From Lepiota brunneoincarnata (lineage: Eukaryota > Basidiomycota > Agaricomycetes > Agaricales > Agaricaceae), in contig JAEBUN010000013.1 in the NCBI GenBank assembly GCA_023014365.1, forward strand, positions 744,001 to 808,000: 64,000 nt of DNA. The letters run 5' to 3'. The notes beneath the pieces are model-generated. The model was given only the letters and a program-made list of their open reading frames with translations, ran no database searches and was not told the origin of the DNA. The position numbers were made by a program, and so were the translations under genes. Positions 31,490-45,079 of this stretch are shown here, one piece after another; within the stretch, counting starts at the first letter, position 1, and every line of letters starts with the position of its first letter.

Positions 31490-32900
31490 CGTGTTAGCAC
31501 TCTGTGTGCCATATGGATTAAGCTCACCCTCGTCGTCCTCCATTCTCATCCGGAGGCATCCTGCCCTGAACACTCTCGCACGAGGACATCAACATGCACC
31601 TATGCATTCGGCAGAGAACGCCAGTGCAGATCCGAACGGACGCGTGCAGCCTATCAACGAAAGACGCACCATTTACCCTCTGCCTGGCCACCCTGGCTGG
31701 ATGTGCCATCTGAATTTGCTCAGACACTACTCCTCGTGCACCATCCCACCCGCGCACTCGACCATAAAACTAGGTCGACGGGCCAAACGGGGAATTGTAC
31801 GGCTTCCGCATAGTATTTTGAGAATATCGAGTGGGTGGTTAAAGGGAACAAAGTATATCAGAAGGAGGTATAGAGTACGGCTTCTGGGTTATTCAAAGGG
31901 CCGGCGAAGGGACGGAGTATGTAATGCACAAAGGCTCTGTCCCTGTCCATCCCGCCGATGCAGTTGATGCCTCCGAACTGCCGTTCATACTGACTGACCG
32001 TTCTGACAGCCGGTATGTACAAGGTGTGTCATTCTGTTCTTGTTCTTACCTCCGGGGGACTCAAGTCTTTTTCGTAGTGTAGCAGATCAGGCAACGCGAT
32101 GCGGAGTATGTCTGCGTCTGGATCCACTTCACGAGTGGTATCTCAACTCGTGCGTGGATTCCATAAGCCACCCTATGTCTCTCTTCAACCAACGACTGCT
32201 ACAGACATGTCATTGCGATGGGTCATTACGGATGTGGAGGAATTGCGGCATCCATGTTGCCCGTCCCTCTTCCTTTGGAACACCCAGCGCATTTAAGAGA
32301 TTTGTCAGACTTCGACTCAGTATGTACAGCCGTCATGTTGTGGGAGCCATCATTATCCTCTTACGCACGTTGTTTTCAGACCCGAGATCATTGCACACAA
32401 GGATAGAGCCAGAATTGTACCGAAGACGGAACTCTCGGACCTTTATGATCATATATTTAACGGTCGTTTGCCTCATTCAAGTGCCGGGATGAATTGTTTA
32501 TATGGTAAACAACTGCATTCCGTGCGCTTGGCGAAGAAAACGTGAAGGCTAACGGCAAATAGATCGCCAGATCCTACGCGGTATGTTACGTGCATATTCA
32601 CACACCAAATTTCATACTTACCGGAGAAAAAAAAACTAGCGCTGCGTGATGCTCTCCCTCCCACCTGACGAGTCAAACCATTACAACTACCCAAGCTCAC
32701 TCGAACGTGCACACGTTTTGCGATCTCGAGGGTGACCGTTGGACGTCCTTGGGTAGAGATCCCACTGGCCGATCATGGAACTTAGGGAGGTGGAGAAGAG
32801 GGAAGCGAATGGGAAGACATGCAGGACACTTGATTCAAAACTATTTGGTAAAACGCGGTTCAATTTCAAGCACGAGCCCTGATTACCGATCAGCATAGTT
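31490..32900 (+). pseudogene. Beta-carbonic anhydrase relic P1
   Basis: Parts matching the anhydrase gene at 46,355-47,520 occur in order. The first zinc-binding segment reads DRSDSR instead of DCSDSR (near 32,000), GHYGCGG is kept (near 32,225), and the C-terminal region is near 32,680-32,800. Frames are broken in several places and the key zinc Cys is Arg. The upstream flank (31,490-31,800) also matches the anhydrase flank. Confidence 0.75.
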
Positions 32901-33216
32901 GAGTAGACAGTTTCTGAAGCAATAAAGGACCATAATCGCATATAAAGTCCAGGCGGAAATGTATTTACATCCAACAACATGATTTGATATCCCACGACTA
33001 TTCGATCGGCCCTGACTGTGCTGCAGTGACATTCGGCTCGCCTGACCACTCGGCTAGAGAGGGCCAAATCTCTACGGCTGATTTGATAGAATAGTAGTTG
33101 GGTGCAGAGTCCTCTGGGCCAACTGCGACCAGGACTGTGTTCGTGCCATACCCCAGCATAAAAAAAATTCGCTCCGCATTAGAGACAGAACTGAGATGTT
33201 TGTCATCAGTCAGGTT

Positions 33217-35574
33217 CTATGTGCAGGTATACCATTCACGTAAAGAACAATCCTTGCAACATAGTTTAGCGCTCACCAAGCGTTTTACTTTGTCTTTCGT
33301 ATTTCTCAGCCGGGAGAGAAGTTTGTCGTCTGTTTCACTAATGCTGTGAGTCCTAACCAGATCATGGAGGGACTACAGGCGATACGTGAGATTAAGTGGG
33401 ACTAAAGAGATTAGATCGTACCGTTCCTTTGACCCAGCGAATAAATCCACGAAGCCCGTTCCCTAAATTACCTTGACCATAATGAGAGAAGGTGAGTGAA
33501 TTGTAGTCAAATGCACAGAGCATGCTTTTTAGTTCGGTATGTTGGTCGTCTTGTGTCGGGAATTTATCATAGGATAAGAAAATGCGCCCTTGCGCTAACC
33601 TGATCAAGTGTTCGGCGGCTCGGCGGGTTGATTTGCGGTCTGGAAATGGCCACGCAAGGCACCGACTCAGTGCATGCTCGGCCTGGGGTTCGGACAGATT
33701 AGGTACAAGAGGTCTCAGTGTGGTCGTGAGCTTGTATGCACTCTCCAAGAGGAATGGTAGCGGTGAGCTCATGAACCGTAGGCATGCCTTCTGCAGCTCG
33801 TCATTCCCCTTGAAATCTGGTGGTAATGAAGCACAAAATCGACCCGAACGTGTGGGTTGAACAAGGTAATCGCGGAATGAAGCATGCAGAAAGCGTAGAG
33901 GGCGAGCATCCGCTTCATTGGGTGTGGGTACGTCCAGAACTGAATGAAGCTTGTGCATCGCAGCATAGAACTTGCTACGAGTGATGCCCAATAAATTCGA
34001 AAGAAGTCGTGGTGTACAAGGTTCGGAAAAAGAATACTGTGGCGGGCAGACGAGGATTTTGAGCAACCGATGTGTTACTGGCCAGACATCTTCAGGAACC
34101 TCCGAGAGAATCAGCGTGTAGAGTTGGTCAAGCATTTCCATCGGACTGCGCGATCCGGTCGTTTGGGAATGTCGGATGACGGAAAGGACCTCAGCAAGAC
34201 GTGCGTCGGGGTTCCCAGACCCAGCATCTTCAATGTACTTGAGTACAGTGCTGACAAAAATAAATAGCCCCGATGCTTCATCGATGATCGTCATAACGTC
34301 CTCCTCGGGCGGCCACACACCCATCGCGTCTTCTTCGACAAAATCCCCATAGCGATCGTGAATCTCTTTGAAACATGTGCGAATAAACCTCGAAGTGTCA
34401 TCCCGCGATTCCTCCGTGTCAATCGCGAGCTCCTCTCTCCAACATTGGATTGGAAAATCGCCTCTGGAGAGGGCACGCATGAGGTGAGGTTCTGGTCGAC
34501 TGCATATCATCCAGATGATCGGGAGGGATATCTTGGACAGGATGAGGCTGTTGATTAGCTCTACGATGTGCAACTTGGCCGCCTCTCCATCACACTCATC
34601 GAGCCCATCCAGGACAATTAAGCGTTTTGGATGAGTGGGTAAGGAGCTCAATGGCTCGACGATCAGCTGTCGGAACTGGACATCGGGAGCCTTCTTGAGT
34701 AAATCTGGATCAGCTCCTAGCTCCTTGGCAACGAGGGGCAGGTACCCAGGGAATCGGACAGCGAGCTGATATGCGAGGGTGATGAAGACAGGCTGAAAGT
34801 CCTTTCGTTTGTTGGACTTGGAGAAGAAGAATGCGGCACCCAGTCGACGATTGTCCTTGGCAAATTCGGCAATTGTTTGTGCGACGGCTGACTTCCCGAC
34901 CCCTGCTGGTCCATGGAGCCACAGTACGTCCCAGGCACGATGATCATCAAGCAACCACTTTCGTGTTTTGGCAGTGAGAGACTTGCGAGTGCCAGGGTAA
35001 CATTTAGGAGGTGGATAGCGAGCGGAGGAATCAACACCAGCGCCCTGGGTCATCTCTCGCGAGAGGGCATCGAGGACTGGCAAACTCGATATGAGCATTT
35101 CCATTGTCGTAGGCCATATAGGACACTCATACCGGGTTTCCCCTGGTCGATGTTGTTTATGATCGCCAACTTCCGTATCACAGTCGAATTATCGTGCATC
35201 ATGTTGGTCAGATTTCCGGCCATTGTTACTGGTTGGCTGAAAACCGTATTGCTTGCATTCGGAAAGAAGCTGCTTCCGAGGTTTTCTGACTCCCGCGTTA
35301 ATAAGTCAATGTTCGCGTGTTGGTCAGACGTTACCTGAGGGCTCTGGGGCTGTGGCATCTCCAGATCCTGTACTACCATTCGTGCCAGTGGTATCTCGGT
35401 TCCATGACCCATTGGTTGCATCCTGCACCAACTCGTCCTCAGCAGTTTCCGATCCTGCCCTTCGTTCAAAAGCCGTATTAGGTGATTTGAGTGACAGTGC
35501 TTACCGTGCAGTTTAGGGGCTGTCTTCTTGGATTTCCCCCTCCTGTGACGAAAAACACGATCCAGCAAGGGCAT
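33217..35574 (-). CDS. NACHT-domain NTPase copy 2 (717 aa, five exons)
   Basis: Exons on the minus strand: 35574-35505, 35454-35335, 35285-35133, 35076-33422 and 33372-33217. Total is 2,154 nt, phases fit, and there is no stop. The N-terminus is a short basic segment and a variable linker. The NACHT core has Walker A GPAGVGKS at about residues 169-176, Walker B LIVLDGLDE near 250, and the sensor segment with CSRPEPH. A winged-helix-like helical region follows, ending in a Cys-containing tail. There are no WD40, ankyrin or TPR repeats. NACHT NTPases are the core of fungal NLR-like proteins linked to self/non-self recognition and programmed cell death; that role here is inferred from family only. 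One of three copies, and the only one intact. Confidence 0.85.
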
Positions 35575-35874
35575 TTTGTGTGAAAGGGCGACCAAGTGCA
35601 GGCGGTGGGAGGTGCTGAGATTGATCGATGGATCATCAAGCACACATGGGCGTCTGCTCGAGGGTTCATGGTCATGTGACAGTGGGAGGGTGAGAGCCGT
35701 AACCGCCGTCATTATAAGGCTTAGGACGAAGACCTACCTTACATTAAGTGCTCGTTGTGGACTCACGAAATAAGCAGTCAATAGCTAAGACGTGGTGGAC
35801 ACACCTCAATGGATAGCCTATTTTACTAGCCTCCCTCTCAATATTGTGCTAGCCCCGAGGAATAGATTTCGCAT

Positions 35875-36168
35875 GTTCAGCCCCTTGAAACTCACAAGGA
35901 CATTGCTCAGTCAGGGTCAAAGGAACTTTATGTCCTGTTATGTACACAAACCAAGGGACACAAAATCAAATTGCAACGAGGGGTTACAGCCTCTACATTA
36001 CATGATATAGCACATATAATAATAAATGGACATTGGTGCTATAGCAAGATTATATTATAGGTAATGAAAAAAGTTCATTGTTCGAAACGAACGGCAAAGA
36101 AGTGAGATCAGAGCCTTCAGGGGCGTGTAAAAAAGTTAACTCGTTAATTGATTAATTTTGATGTGGAT
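35875..36168. other. Intergenic region, no gene seen
   Basis: AT-rich, with no supported reading frame. It separates the NACHT upstream flank from the 3' end of the laccase relic. Confidence 0.5.
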
Positions 36169-38874
36169 TTAGGAAGAGGTAGAGTTGGTAGTTGGAGTGA
36201 AGTTGGCAGTCGGGGGAGCGGTGGGAGTGGATCCATCATCAGTATTTGGAGCATCGTCAGTATCTGAAGTATCGTCGGTGTTCGGAGTACCGTCAGCATC
36301 TGAACCGTCGTCGATATTCGGAGTATCATCAGCAATCTGAACCGTCGTCGGTATTTGGAGTATCGTCAGCACCAAAACCATCGTCAGTAATTGAGGTATC
36401 GTCGGCATCCGAACCATCATCGTCAGTATTTGGAGCATCATCAACGTTTGAACCATCGTCAGCGTCGAAACCATCGTCGGTATTCGAACCATCGTCGGTA
36501 TTTGAGCCGTCATCCGTGTTCGGAGTATCATCCGAAGGAATGGGAGTCGGAGCGACGACCGGGCCAGTTGAACCAACATTAACAGTAACTGTAGGAAGGA
36601 CGACGCCTAGGGTGGTAGTGGTAGGGCGTTGAACACTTTTGACGGACGCGGGGAGAGCATCCCATTTAGGACAAAGTCCCCTCCACGAGGCTGGATACAT
36701 ATAATAAATCAGCCATCCCGAGCCTATAAGTTTTTTAAAGATACACACCTGGCGCAGGGTTTGCCGCAACGGTTTGATCGGGAGCTTCTGCGAAGACAAT
36801 CGCCAGACCCCTGATAAAAATAGTCAGACTCTCCACGCTGTTAAAAATAAGTGTGAACGTACTCGTCCAGATGGAAATCAATATGACTGAAAGAAGAGCT
36901 CATTAGCTGATAGTTCTGGTTGCGAGGCGAACCATTTTACTCACCAGTGGAGGATCCATGGACCAGGGTTATCAGTCTTGAAACGAATAGAAACGAAGTC
37001 TCCTATGGTATTACCGACGTTGACGACGTCCCTCTGGACAGGGTCCAGGAAGTTGAAACGACCACTATCGGCACTCCTTACGACACTGAAGGCATGCTAA
37101 AAATATGAATGACATTATCAGCATTGCGGATGTATATCAGGGTACCAAGCCGGATCGGCACTTACGCCGTGTAAATGGAAAGGGTGAGGACCTCCGATAA
37201 GACCACTGGGGATATTCACTTGGACAACCTTATTCTTCGGTACCGTAAGTACGCCTCCTTTAGGAAGCAACTCGTGGGCATTTCTGGCGCCGCTCATGAT
37301 CTGAAGCAAGACCGGAACAGTAGGGGGAACGAAGCTCTGGTTGTTAATGCTGAACCGGAAGGCAGTTGGCTCGAATGCCAATGACAAGTTGAAAGTGATG
37401 TCAGCACCGTCAGGCTGTGGGATGCCGGGAGCGAACGGGTCCGACGACGGGTGCAAGTCGGTCTCAACCAGATCTCTAGGCTGGCTCGGCTGAGTGGAGT
37501 CGGGGTATGCGATTTTGGCGCCTTTGTACCGTAGGATAGCGGAATTGACTCCGTTGGCGAATGTGCTATTAAGACCGCGATTAGCCGGAGTTTGGCAGGG
37601 AACGAATCCAATAGTTGCCGACAGGTTGGTTTGCAGTCACGACCACGGAATAGCGCTGACCTGATTACACTTATCAGCGAGGAGATCGAACACCACAGCT
37701 CGGTGCCGTTGCCTTACCAGCAAAGATCTGGAAGCTGTCCACAGTGTGAGGGCGTACTGCTGTTCCTTCAACTTCAATAATATTAAGTGGGTGGCCATCG
37801 ATCGAAAAGCGGAAGTTGGGATCGCAGGAGATGGAGACTACGCGGAAACGGTAGCGCTTTCCACTGCTGAACATTGACAACAGCCAGATCGGCGTTGGGG
37901 CCACCTGGGAATCGTCCCTGGCCAGTTAATCAAGGTAGCGTCCGCCAAGGGGATACCAGTAATCGCAGGCGCGAGAATGTGGTACCTATTAACAAGAAAC
38001 TGGGATCAGTTGCCATCTACCGGAATATGCGGAAGTGGGTCTTACCATTCGGTCAATGTGATCACTGTCGATTCTAAAGATGCTTTAGTAAGAGGACAAT
38101 TGGCTTGCAGCGGACAACCTTACCATCATCAACTGAAAAATCACGTGGTCAGAACCGTCACCCTCGTTTGGAGACTGAATGCACTTACCATCGTACAGCG
38201 AGCGGAGTGGGTCATTGGGATCGTAGATGACCTAGAGGACCACGGACTCCATCACAATATTGCACCTCTTTCACAAAAATGAGCTTTCATAGACGCGCCA
38301 AAGAGCCCGGTACTCACGAAAGTGCGAGTGATACCAGAACGTCCCGGATTGGGGCGCGTTAAATGAATACAAAAACGAGGTATCCGGGGCTATCGGGCAC
38401 TGGGTGACACCATCGACGCCATCCATAAAATTAGTTCCCCTCTGGAACAAACCGTGCCAATGCTATTTAAGAGTCAGAAAAAGCCCCTAATTACGCGTAA
38501 TGGAGACGTACAATGCTCGTCCCCCTCGCCTGCAGCGGATCCCTCAACTGATTAACAACATTTAATTTAAACCTATCACCCTGTCACACCGAGTTAGCGT
38601 TTGTTGATAATCGGCACAACAATGACGGTAAAACGTGTACTCCACCTTTTTTGCTGTGATCAGGGGTCCCGGGTGGACTCCATTAATAAGGGAAGCCCTG
38701 GAGTTACGAAGGTGAGGCTATGTGGTCACAAAATACAAAGTAATGGCCATACGGTCGTGCGAACCCATCTGGGGAGATAACCTTATTCGCGATATCGAGC
38801 GTAGCGACTGGCCCAAGGACGGCCTTTGCGATGGCGACAGCAGCAAAAGAGAGGAGGAGCCCGAACCGCAACAT
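36169..38874 (-). pseudogene. Laccase 1 (multicopper oxidase), frame-broken, with acidic repeat tail
   Basis: The minus-strand start is ATG 38874 with a hydrophobic signal peptide. All four copper motifs are present in order: HWHG (near 38,455), WYHSH (near 38,340), HPFHLHG (near 37,185) and the C-H-x3-H segment preceded by His at the exon end (near 36,950). Exons match laccase 2, including a small VDD exon. The frame is broken by single-base insertions near 38,233, two near 37,905-37,927, one near 37,870, and a further change near 37,590. The usual C-terminal SWRGLCPKWDALP segment is followed by about 115 residues of Asp-rich repeats, with another one-base insertion near 36,334. It is a pseudogene unless these are assembly errors. 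Laccases oxidise phenols extracellularly using four copper ions. Confidence 0.8.
36190..36540 (-). repeat. Coding minisatellite (Asp-Asp-Gly repeats) at the laccase 1 C-terminus
   Basis: Imperfect units of about 18 bp encode variants of NTDDGS. They are in frame with the laccase end up to a one-base insertion near 36,334 and open again in the next frame, ending STSS-stop at 36,169. Nothing similar follows laccase 2. Confidence 0.75.
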
Positions 38875-38990
38875 CGCCCCGAAGATTCAAAGGAATGAGG
38901 CAGTAAAGCAGGTAGAGAGCGTCCCGGAGGAGAGAGAAACGACGGAACGAGTAGAATACGATGGGGGCATACCTTGACTTGGCACCGCAA

Positions 38991-38996
38991 TTTATA
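38991..38996 (-). promoter_or_regulatory. TATA box of laccase 1
   Basis: TATAAA on the minus strand, about 117 nt upstream of ATG 38874, in a GCGAGTATAAATTGC context that also precedes laccase 2. Confidence 0.6.
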
Positions 38997-39069
38997 CTCG
39001 CGAGGATGATGGGCACATTGGTGACAATCCAGGATCGAGACAGCTGTGTAACAGGCACAAGACAACCGT

Positions 39070-41790
39070 ACGAGTCCAGCTCGGATTGATTATGCCGGGA
39101 TCCTTGCTCGGAGATGCCGAAGCCCAAGGAGCATGTGCGCGCCTAGGACATAAGATGGGGGGTGTGTACGCAAGCTGGTGACCGGCGGTGACTTCGTTAT
39201 TGATTTGAGTTGTTAGCCATCTATAGATCGTGAACGGCAACGCAGCCACCGTTCCCTTCCAGAAGCGTGCTTAAACGGGATCGAAGCTCGGTTCTTCATC
39301 AAGCGGGTTTTGGTCCCCGAATTAGCTCAGAGAGTTCTCATCTAGAAATCGGCAGAGGAAAATAATATGGCAACAGGACTTGATGTATAGCACTGTCGTG
39401 TTTCTGCCGTGGAGTCGAAACAGAGATCATTCGAGTATTTCCATGGGATTTGTTCTGACATTAATCAGGTTACATGGGGTCTGCTCGATAGCCCGTCGAG
39501 CATTTTGGCCATCCTAGAAACCCGTACGAGAACAGGTCCAGCCTTGATGCCAAGGCAAAACCCGACAGGCCCTGTTTGACTAGAATTGACGCGCCCCCCC
39601 CCCCACCCCCGACTTGACTTGAATCTAGGTCCGCAGTGAATACCCTTCGTGCTGCCATCGCTCACCCGAGGCCGAGCCAACGCTTGGCTCCAGTTCGTGC
39701 TGGGTTTCACACCTTCCAAAGCCATGTATGTACATAAGCGCATAAACGCGACAAATGGAGGCCGTGCGGGGGTTATCAGTTTCTCGCCGTGATCGCGACA
39801 GCCGAACTCGATCTAATTTTGGTCCCTGACAGGAGGACAAGTGTGGCGGGTTATTGTTACTGTGAATACGATCAGAGGCAACACACAAGTCCTCTGCACC
39901 GCGATAGTCCCCTCTTTCTACGCTGCCTTCGTTTGAGGCCGCAATTCCATTTAGGCCGTTGTTCCGGCCTATACCAAATGTCCATGCGGAGATTATCAAG
40001 AGGGACGCTGCTTCAGACCCTTCGAGTCCCAAACATCAAGCCAAGGAGGAAACGATTGTACTCTGCGGTCGCGGATGGCCGCCTCTGCTTTGCGCCCAAG
40101 ACTTGGAAGCAAGTTAGTTCTCCCCCTGAGCATAAGCCCCTCCAATCTCCATTGAGCGCAGCAAGGGCTCAGGACGCCTGCCAAACACAAGCCCCAATGG
40201 TAGAAATGCAACGACCTGACACGCATAGACAACTCTCCTCCTTGTCAGAAGACCAATACATACATAGTGGTAATGAACAGTGGCGGAGTCGTAATGCCTG
40301 CCCATAGCGGGCTGTTTCAGCGGGCCTGGCGGCCGAGCTCGGGTCCGCATTATGAGCACAGACGTTGAAACGTGGAGCTTGAAGTGTTTTGGAGACAGCG
40401 TCCCCTTGGAAAGCTATAGCTACTTTGTGGTCAGCTGATAATCCTGTGATGTATAGGGGCGAGTCTGTCTCTCCCGGGTCAGAGGTTGAGCGAAAGGCTC
40501 TAGGACAGTCCAGGAGAATTGATCCGGGCAGTGATCGATTGATCCGTACGGGTACGTCAGCATGCAATCTTATGAAATGAAATTAAATGGCTGAAGACTT
40601 CACGGGCATCGTCCTGGTTAGTCATGCTACTCCATTCAGCTCCCTTGGGTGTTGTAGCTACCGTTGGTTCCGGCAAGGAGTAACCCCCAGAGGATAATCC
40701 CAACTCTCCACTGATAACTAAGATTATCTCCTTGGTCGTCAGCGCTCTACGTTCTCCACATCTATCACACAACCCCCTTCTCCGTCCACGTCGGCTCATT
40801 GATTAACATAACCTCTATGTCGACTCGCTACGATCCCAACTTGTGTAAGCAGTCGCAGCACCTACAAAAATTTCTTCCAAATACAAGGTGTGGGAGTACG
40901 CAAACACTATTTTGAGGGCGAATTATCTCGCAGCTCAAGCGTCCGATCAACATGCGCGGAAATTCTGTTAACGCGATGAATCCGATCGGGCTGGCCAACA
41001 GCCCCACGGGACCTTTAGCATTGCGCCGTCCACGCAGGATACCGGAACTACTGTGAGAGCGATAGGGGCCTGCGCTCAAGGGCTACACACGTATTTCGTT
41101 CCCCCTTCGGATAAGATTTGACCAGCCCAGACACACTTCAAGGTTGAGCCTGTCTGGCTAAGCAGAATGAAATCGGGCGCTAAATATTGCGCAAGTACAC
41201 ACAATTCGAGTGCACCCTCCGAGTTTTGACATCCAACTCTGGTCCATAAGCACAGCCTGTAGACTGGGCGATAACTCGGTTGCCTCGGGTGTTTCTTTTT
41301 ATTTTTGCTCCCTCCCCCCTGCTTGGGTTCATTGTGAACATCTCTAGTGCCACAGCCCTAACGGATCACACAGCATCTGTGTGCGGTACCTGTTCATGAC
41401 TGTTTATGGTACTCTCTGACAGGCGCTGCGCCGCCTGCGCATCTCCTGGGCGTTCTGAAGAATGTATTTCTTATCATCACCTCAGACCATGTATGATCCT
41501 TATCTTTATTTATTGATACACTACCACCAACTGGGTGCCGAACATTAAGAATGGCCTATATAGGCAGGAGCGGGCGCTATTACGCGGTCTGAACAATCCA
41601 AGGTTAGTCTTCTACTGGCAAGCAAGAACACAGAGTGCACCTACACTAGCAGGGGCACCCTGCAGCTGGATCGGGACCTGCTTGTTCACAGACGTGATCA
41701 ACAGCTCAGAAACACGAGTGCTGCCCGAAGTCTGTACTAATCTAAAGAATCAAGTCATATGAGCAACCCTCACAATAGATTATATAGCAA
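39070..41790. other. Long stretch without a supported gene
   Basis: The longest frame (39,789-40,307, 172 codons) has no recognisable feature and is overlapped by an equally long antisense frame. A poly-C run lies near 39,593. I recognise no RNA gene. Confidence 0.5.
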
Positions 41791-41799
41791 CGGGACATA

Positions 41800-42233
41800 C
41801 TTGGCGCTGAAGACATTAGTGCTCCAGTATCTGTGCAGGTCCAGCCCTGATTCTGAATTTTAACGTTCGAGTGACGACGAAACACCCAGCGACGATCCCT
41901 GCCTAGACAACCCCCCCACAACGCACCCACTTTGGTAAGCTGAGCGAATCCATGACTGAAAGGGAATGTTTACTCCTGCCTGGGACTGATCTGGTAGATC
42001 AACTATATCCTTCCACTCGATATCGGTTCCTAGTGACCGCGGTTATCGCTGCGCTGAGATCGTCTTTGAATTTGGCGATAGAGATAGCTTCGTGGTTGAA
42101 CTATTATCTTTGCATCTGGCGTGAATGTGGAACCTAGGATTGCGTCGAAGTTGATTTGGTCGGATTCTTGGTTCTTCTGGAACAACGGGACCAGCTGGGC
42201 TTTGATGAAAGCAATTAACTGAGAGTCGGACAT
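41800..42233 (-). pseudogene. NTF2-like fungal hypothetical protein, decayed fragment
   Basis: From ATG 42233 the frame encodes about 45 residues ending FTPDAKIIVQ, then breaks. Continuation segments appear in shifted frames: an HEAIS-AKFKDDL segment, then DIEWKDIVD near 42,000, then an IVAGCFVV-TLKFRIRAGPAQ-like segment near 41,850. Together they resemble small agaricomycete proteins with an NTF2-like fold, which I recall without being able to check. Several single-base shifts make it non-functional as read. Confidence 0.45.
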
Positions 42234-42419
42234 GCTGTGGTAGTTTGTGCTGTTGGGATGAACTTGCAAGATGACTCTTCGTGTTTGAAGTAAGTGCTGG
42301 TGGCTGTAGGTGCGAGAGTGAGAGCAGTTCTAAACCTGGCTCTCGGAGAGCGGCTTCTAGAGCATAGAGCTGTGGGCGCGATTGGAGTGACGTCATCACG
42401 TGAGTTAATTAGTCCCCAT

Positions 42420-45079
42420 AAATAACCATAAAAATGCTATGTATATTCGTTCTATGCCTGCTCCCTTTATCGATTCGCCAGGGATGAGAAATGTACCGGC
42501 GCTCCACCAGGGTGTTTCGGTCATCGCTCGAGAGAGCTCGATGCTTAATGCGACTAGCCAAACACAGGGAAGGATATCTCGATAAACGAGGTTTACGGTG
42601 AAAAAAAAGAATAAAGATAAAACCCAGAGAACAACGGGGCACGGAATAACTAAGAAACCTCCAGAAGCAGCCTAATTTAATCCGGCTATAAATGCCCACC
42701 GGGCTTATATCTGCCAGGGTGTTCTATGATAGCGGATTAGTTGGCTCGGTCATACTTCCGTTGATCCTATCCATAGAGATTTACTTAAGGTCATATAATG
42801 AAGACTACGAAGCATTTATTACATGACGTGGGGTGCCTCTGTGCGACGACGATTTTGGAACTAACAGACCTCTGTATATCAAACATAAAACCAAAGCATG
42901 CACTTGAACATTTCAGTGAATTCCCAATCTCCAGGAGCCTTTGAGCCGTGATCATCTTGAACCCGCATTTTGTGCGGGAGGTACGAAGACATTCAAATCA
43001 AATAGGTCAGTCATAGCTGTCGACGAGTGACGGAACCCAGTGGCGGGCGTGGCTTTTATGTTTTTATATGGAGTTAATGGGAGGAAGAAGAGGAGAGTCT
43101 AAGCCGGGCTTAGAGCAACTCGACGGAACCACAGACTGTACGCAACACACCTGACATTATATTACGTACCGCCCAGACAAATGATCGATCCCGGTGTGTG
43201 CTTGTCATCATTGGCCACACGGGGATTTGAAACCTGACATCTGTTGGAATACAAGTTCGACAACGGGCAGGTGTAGTTACTGTATCATCGGCCCACAGTC
43301 GTACTACGAATGAGTGATACTCTGGCCTCACTATAAAATATAATACACATGCGGTCCTAAACTTTCCGTCCGGCTACCTATATACTGACAACCCACCTAC
43401 ACTTCAGAAACTCCAGCCCTACAGTCTGAACCCCATCGGCCTTCCCGGAGACCCTTTATTTGATCTTGCATCACTCTTCTCGTCAACCCCCAGATTGGCG
43501 CCTCGATTCTTCCCTCAGCTTCTTCATCAAAGGCATCTTGCGCACACAATAATAATACCTCAGTAATATCCCTCGGACATAGCGGCCCTACAGCTTCGTG
43601 TCAATGATAACACATCAAATATAAACAGCCTGGTGGAGTTTCCTTGATTAAGAAGTGGGCGGGTTGTATGTTGGAGCTGGTGACACTGCTGGATTGATGC
43701 GGGGGCCTCGGTCAGGCTGTTCGAACGCCGTTTCAAGCTTCCATTTGCGGGCGGCGATACACTGTTGCTGCGCGTTCTGCGCTCAAAATGCAACGAAACG
43801 ACTGTTTGCTAAGAACGCGCAGAATTGTTCTGGACGGTGGAGCTGTTGTGCGTGGGGCTTTTCGGGGGTTGAGTGGAACAGGATCAAATTGAACATCAAA
43901 CAGGTGAGAGAGACAAGAAGCCTTGAACTTGGGGGCTCTGAAATGATTTTTTTAGGAGCTAACCTCCATAACGGGCGTGTATATATCTACGGGTCCGAGC
44001 GTGCTATTAGGGCCCCCGCGCCATTTTTGCCTCTCCCCTTGAAAATCATCCTACGCTAGGATGTGATAAGAAACATAGTCCAGCTCGCCGATTTACATCT
44101 CCTTCTCTGGAACTAACTCCGGCTTCTGCAAGCCGGTTCAAACGTACCTCGAATCTCGGTTCCAGTTTGCGAGTACTCCCACAGGCTGGAGCTGGAGTTG
44201 GGGCGTTAGGGTCCGCAATGTTTCTATGATAGAAAAATTATACTGCTAATGACAAGTATTCTAAATTTTGGCGAGCTCCCATGTCATTGGGGCATCGAAA
44301 TGGAACGAAGTGTTGATAGTCGTTATGGGCGCCATGATCGGCATGCTTGCGATGTCTATGACGGCGTTTTTTGTGCACGTCAGCCGCATATATATTCGGC
44401 TGGAAGCCTGACTCGGATACACTGAGATAATTGGATACTCACGATTAAGATGACGTAGTATTTAGACCTCCAAGGTGCTCGAGAGTCGCAGCTCAAGGGG
44501 GGGCCGGGAGGGAACAAACGAAGGGATGGTGCAAGTAGATAGGCCGAATAGCAGGAGATCGCCGTTGAAAGAATCATTTAATTAGCGATAGGCATGTCGA
44601 TATCAGCACTTCTTTGTTGTTTCCAAGTAACGTGCGACAAGCGCAGGTAGAGCGTGTCCTAAAGATCCAGAGTCGTGTTGTGCATCGTGTAATGAACGAC
44701 ATTCAGGGTCGCAACTATGTAGTCGCATCATCACACACGCGACAACAAGAGATTCCTCCGGCCACGAGCCTGCTGTTCTTCGGGCGCACTTACTTACTAT
44801 CACTGTTACATCCTGGTCCAGCCCCACCGCCACATTCACCACGAGTCGAGGGCTGTGATCTTCTGGTGTACCTAATCGTTCATTGAGGCCTCGAGGCTTT
44901 GGTTCTTCCAGCAGGCGGCACACGATCAAAACAGCACCCCCAGATAACATGCCGCAACCACATTGCCAACGCGCACAACGCCAACGGGCTACATATATAC
45001 CTCCCTCCGATATGAACTCTGAGCACTACAGTTCCATCCACATCCACCACCACTACCACCACTACTACTACCGCCAAAT
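42420..45079. other. Long stretch without a supported gene
   Basis: No frame with codon-like character or a family match. Short frames at 43,560-44,060 and 44,603-44,950 overlap on both strands and look spurious. Confidence 0.45.

Larger units (their letters stand above)
31400..35850. repeat. Left arm of an inverted segmental duplication
   Basis: This block (anhydrase relic then NACHT on the minus strand) matches 48,000-52,610 in reverse order and orientation. The NACHT copy 1 flank (to about 31,370) also matches the copy 2 flank (to about 35,870), so copies 1 and 2 are a direct tandem duplication. Confidence 0.75.

Noticed and set aside
39585..39610. Poly-C run as a structured regulatory site
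   Set aside because: A single homopolymer tract without neighbouring gene evidence.
39789..40307. 172-codon plus-strand frame
   Set aside because: No domain, no codon pattern, no intron logic, and overlapped by long antisense frames.
43110..43330. Possible tRNA-derived element (minus strand, GGTTTCAAATCCC resembling a B box)
   Set aside because: No convincing A box, acceptor stem or anticodon arm, and no second copy in the window.
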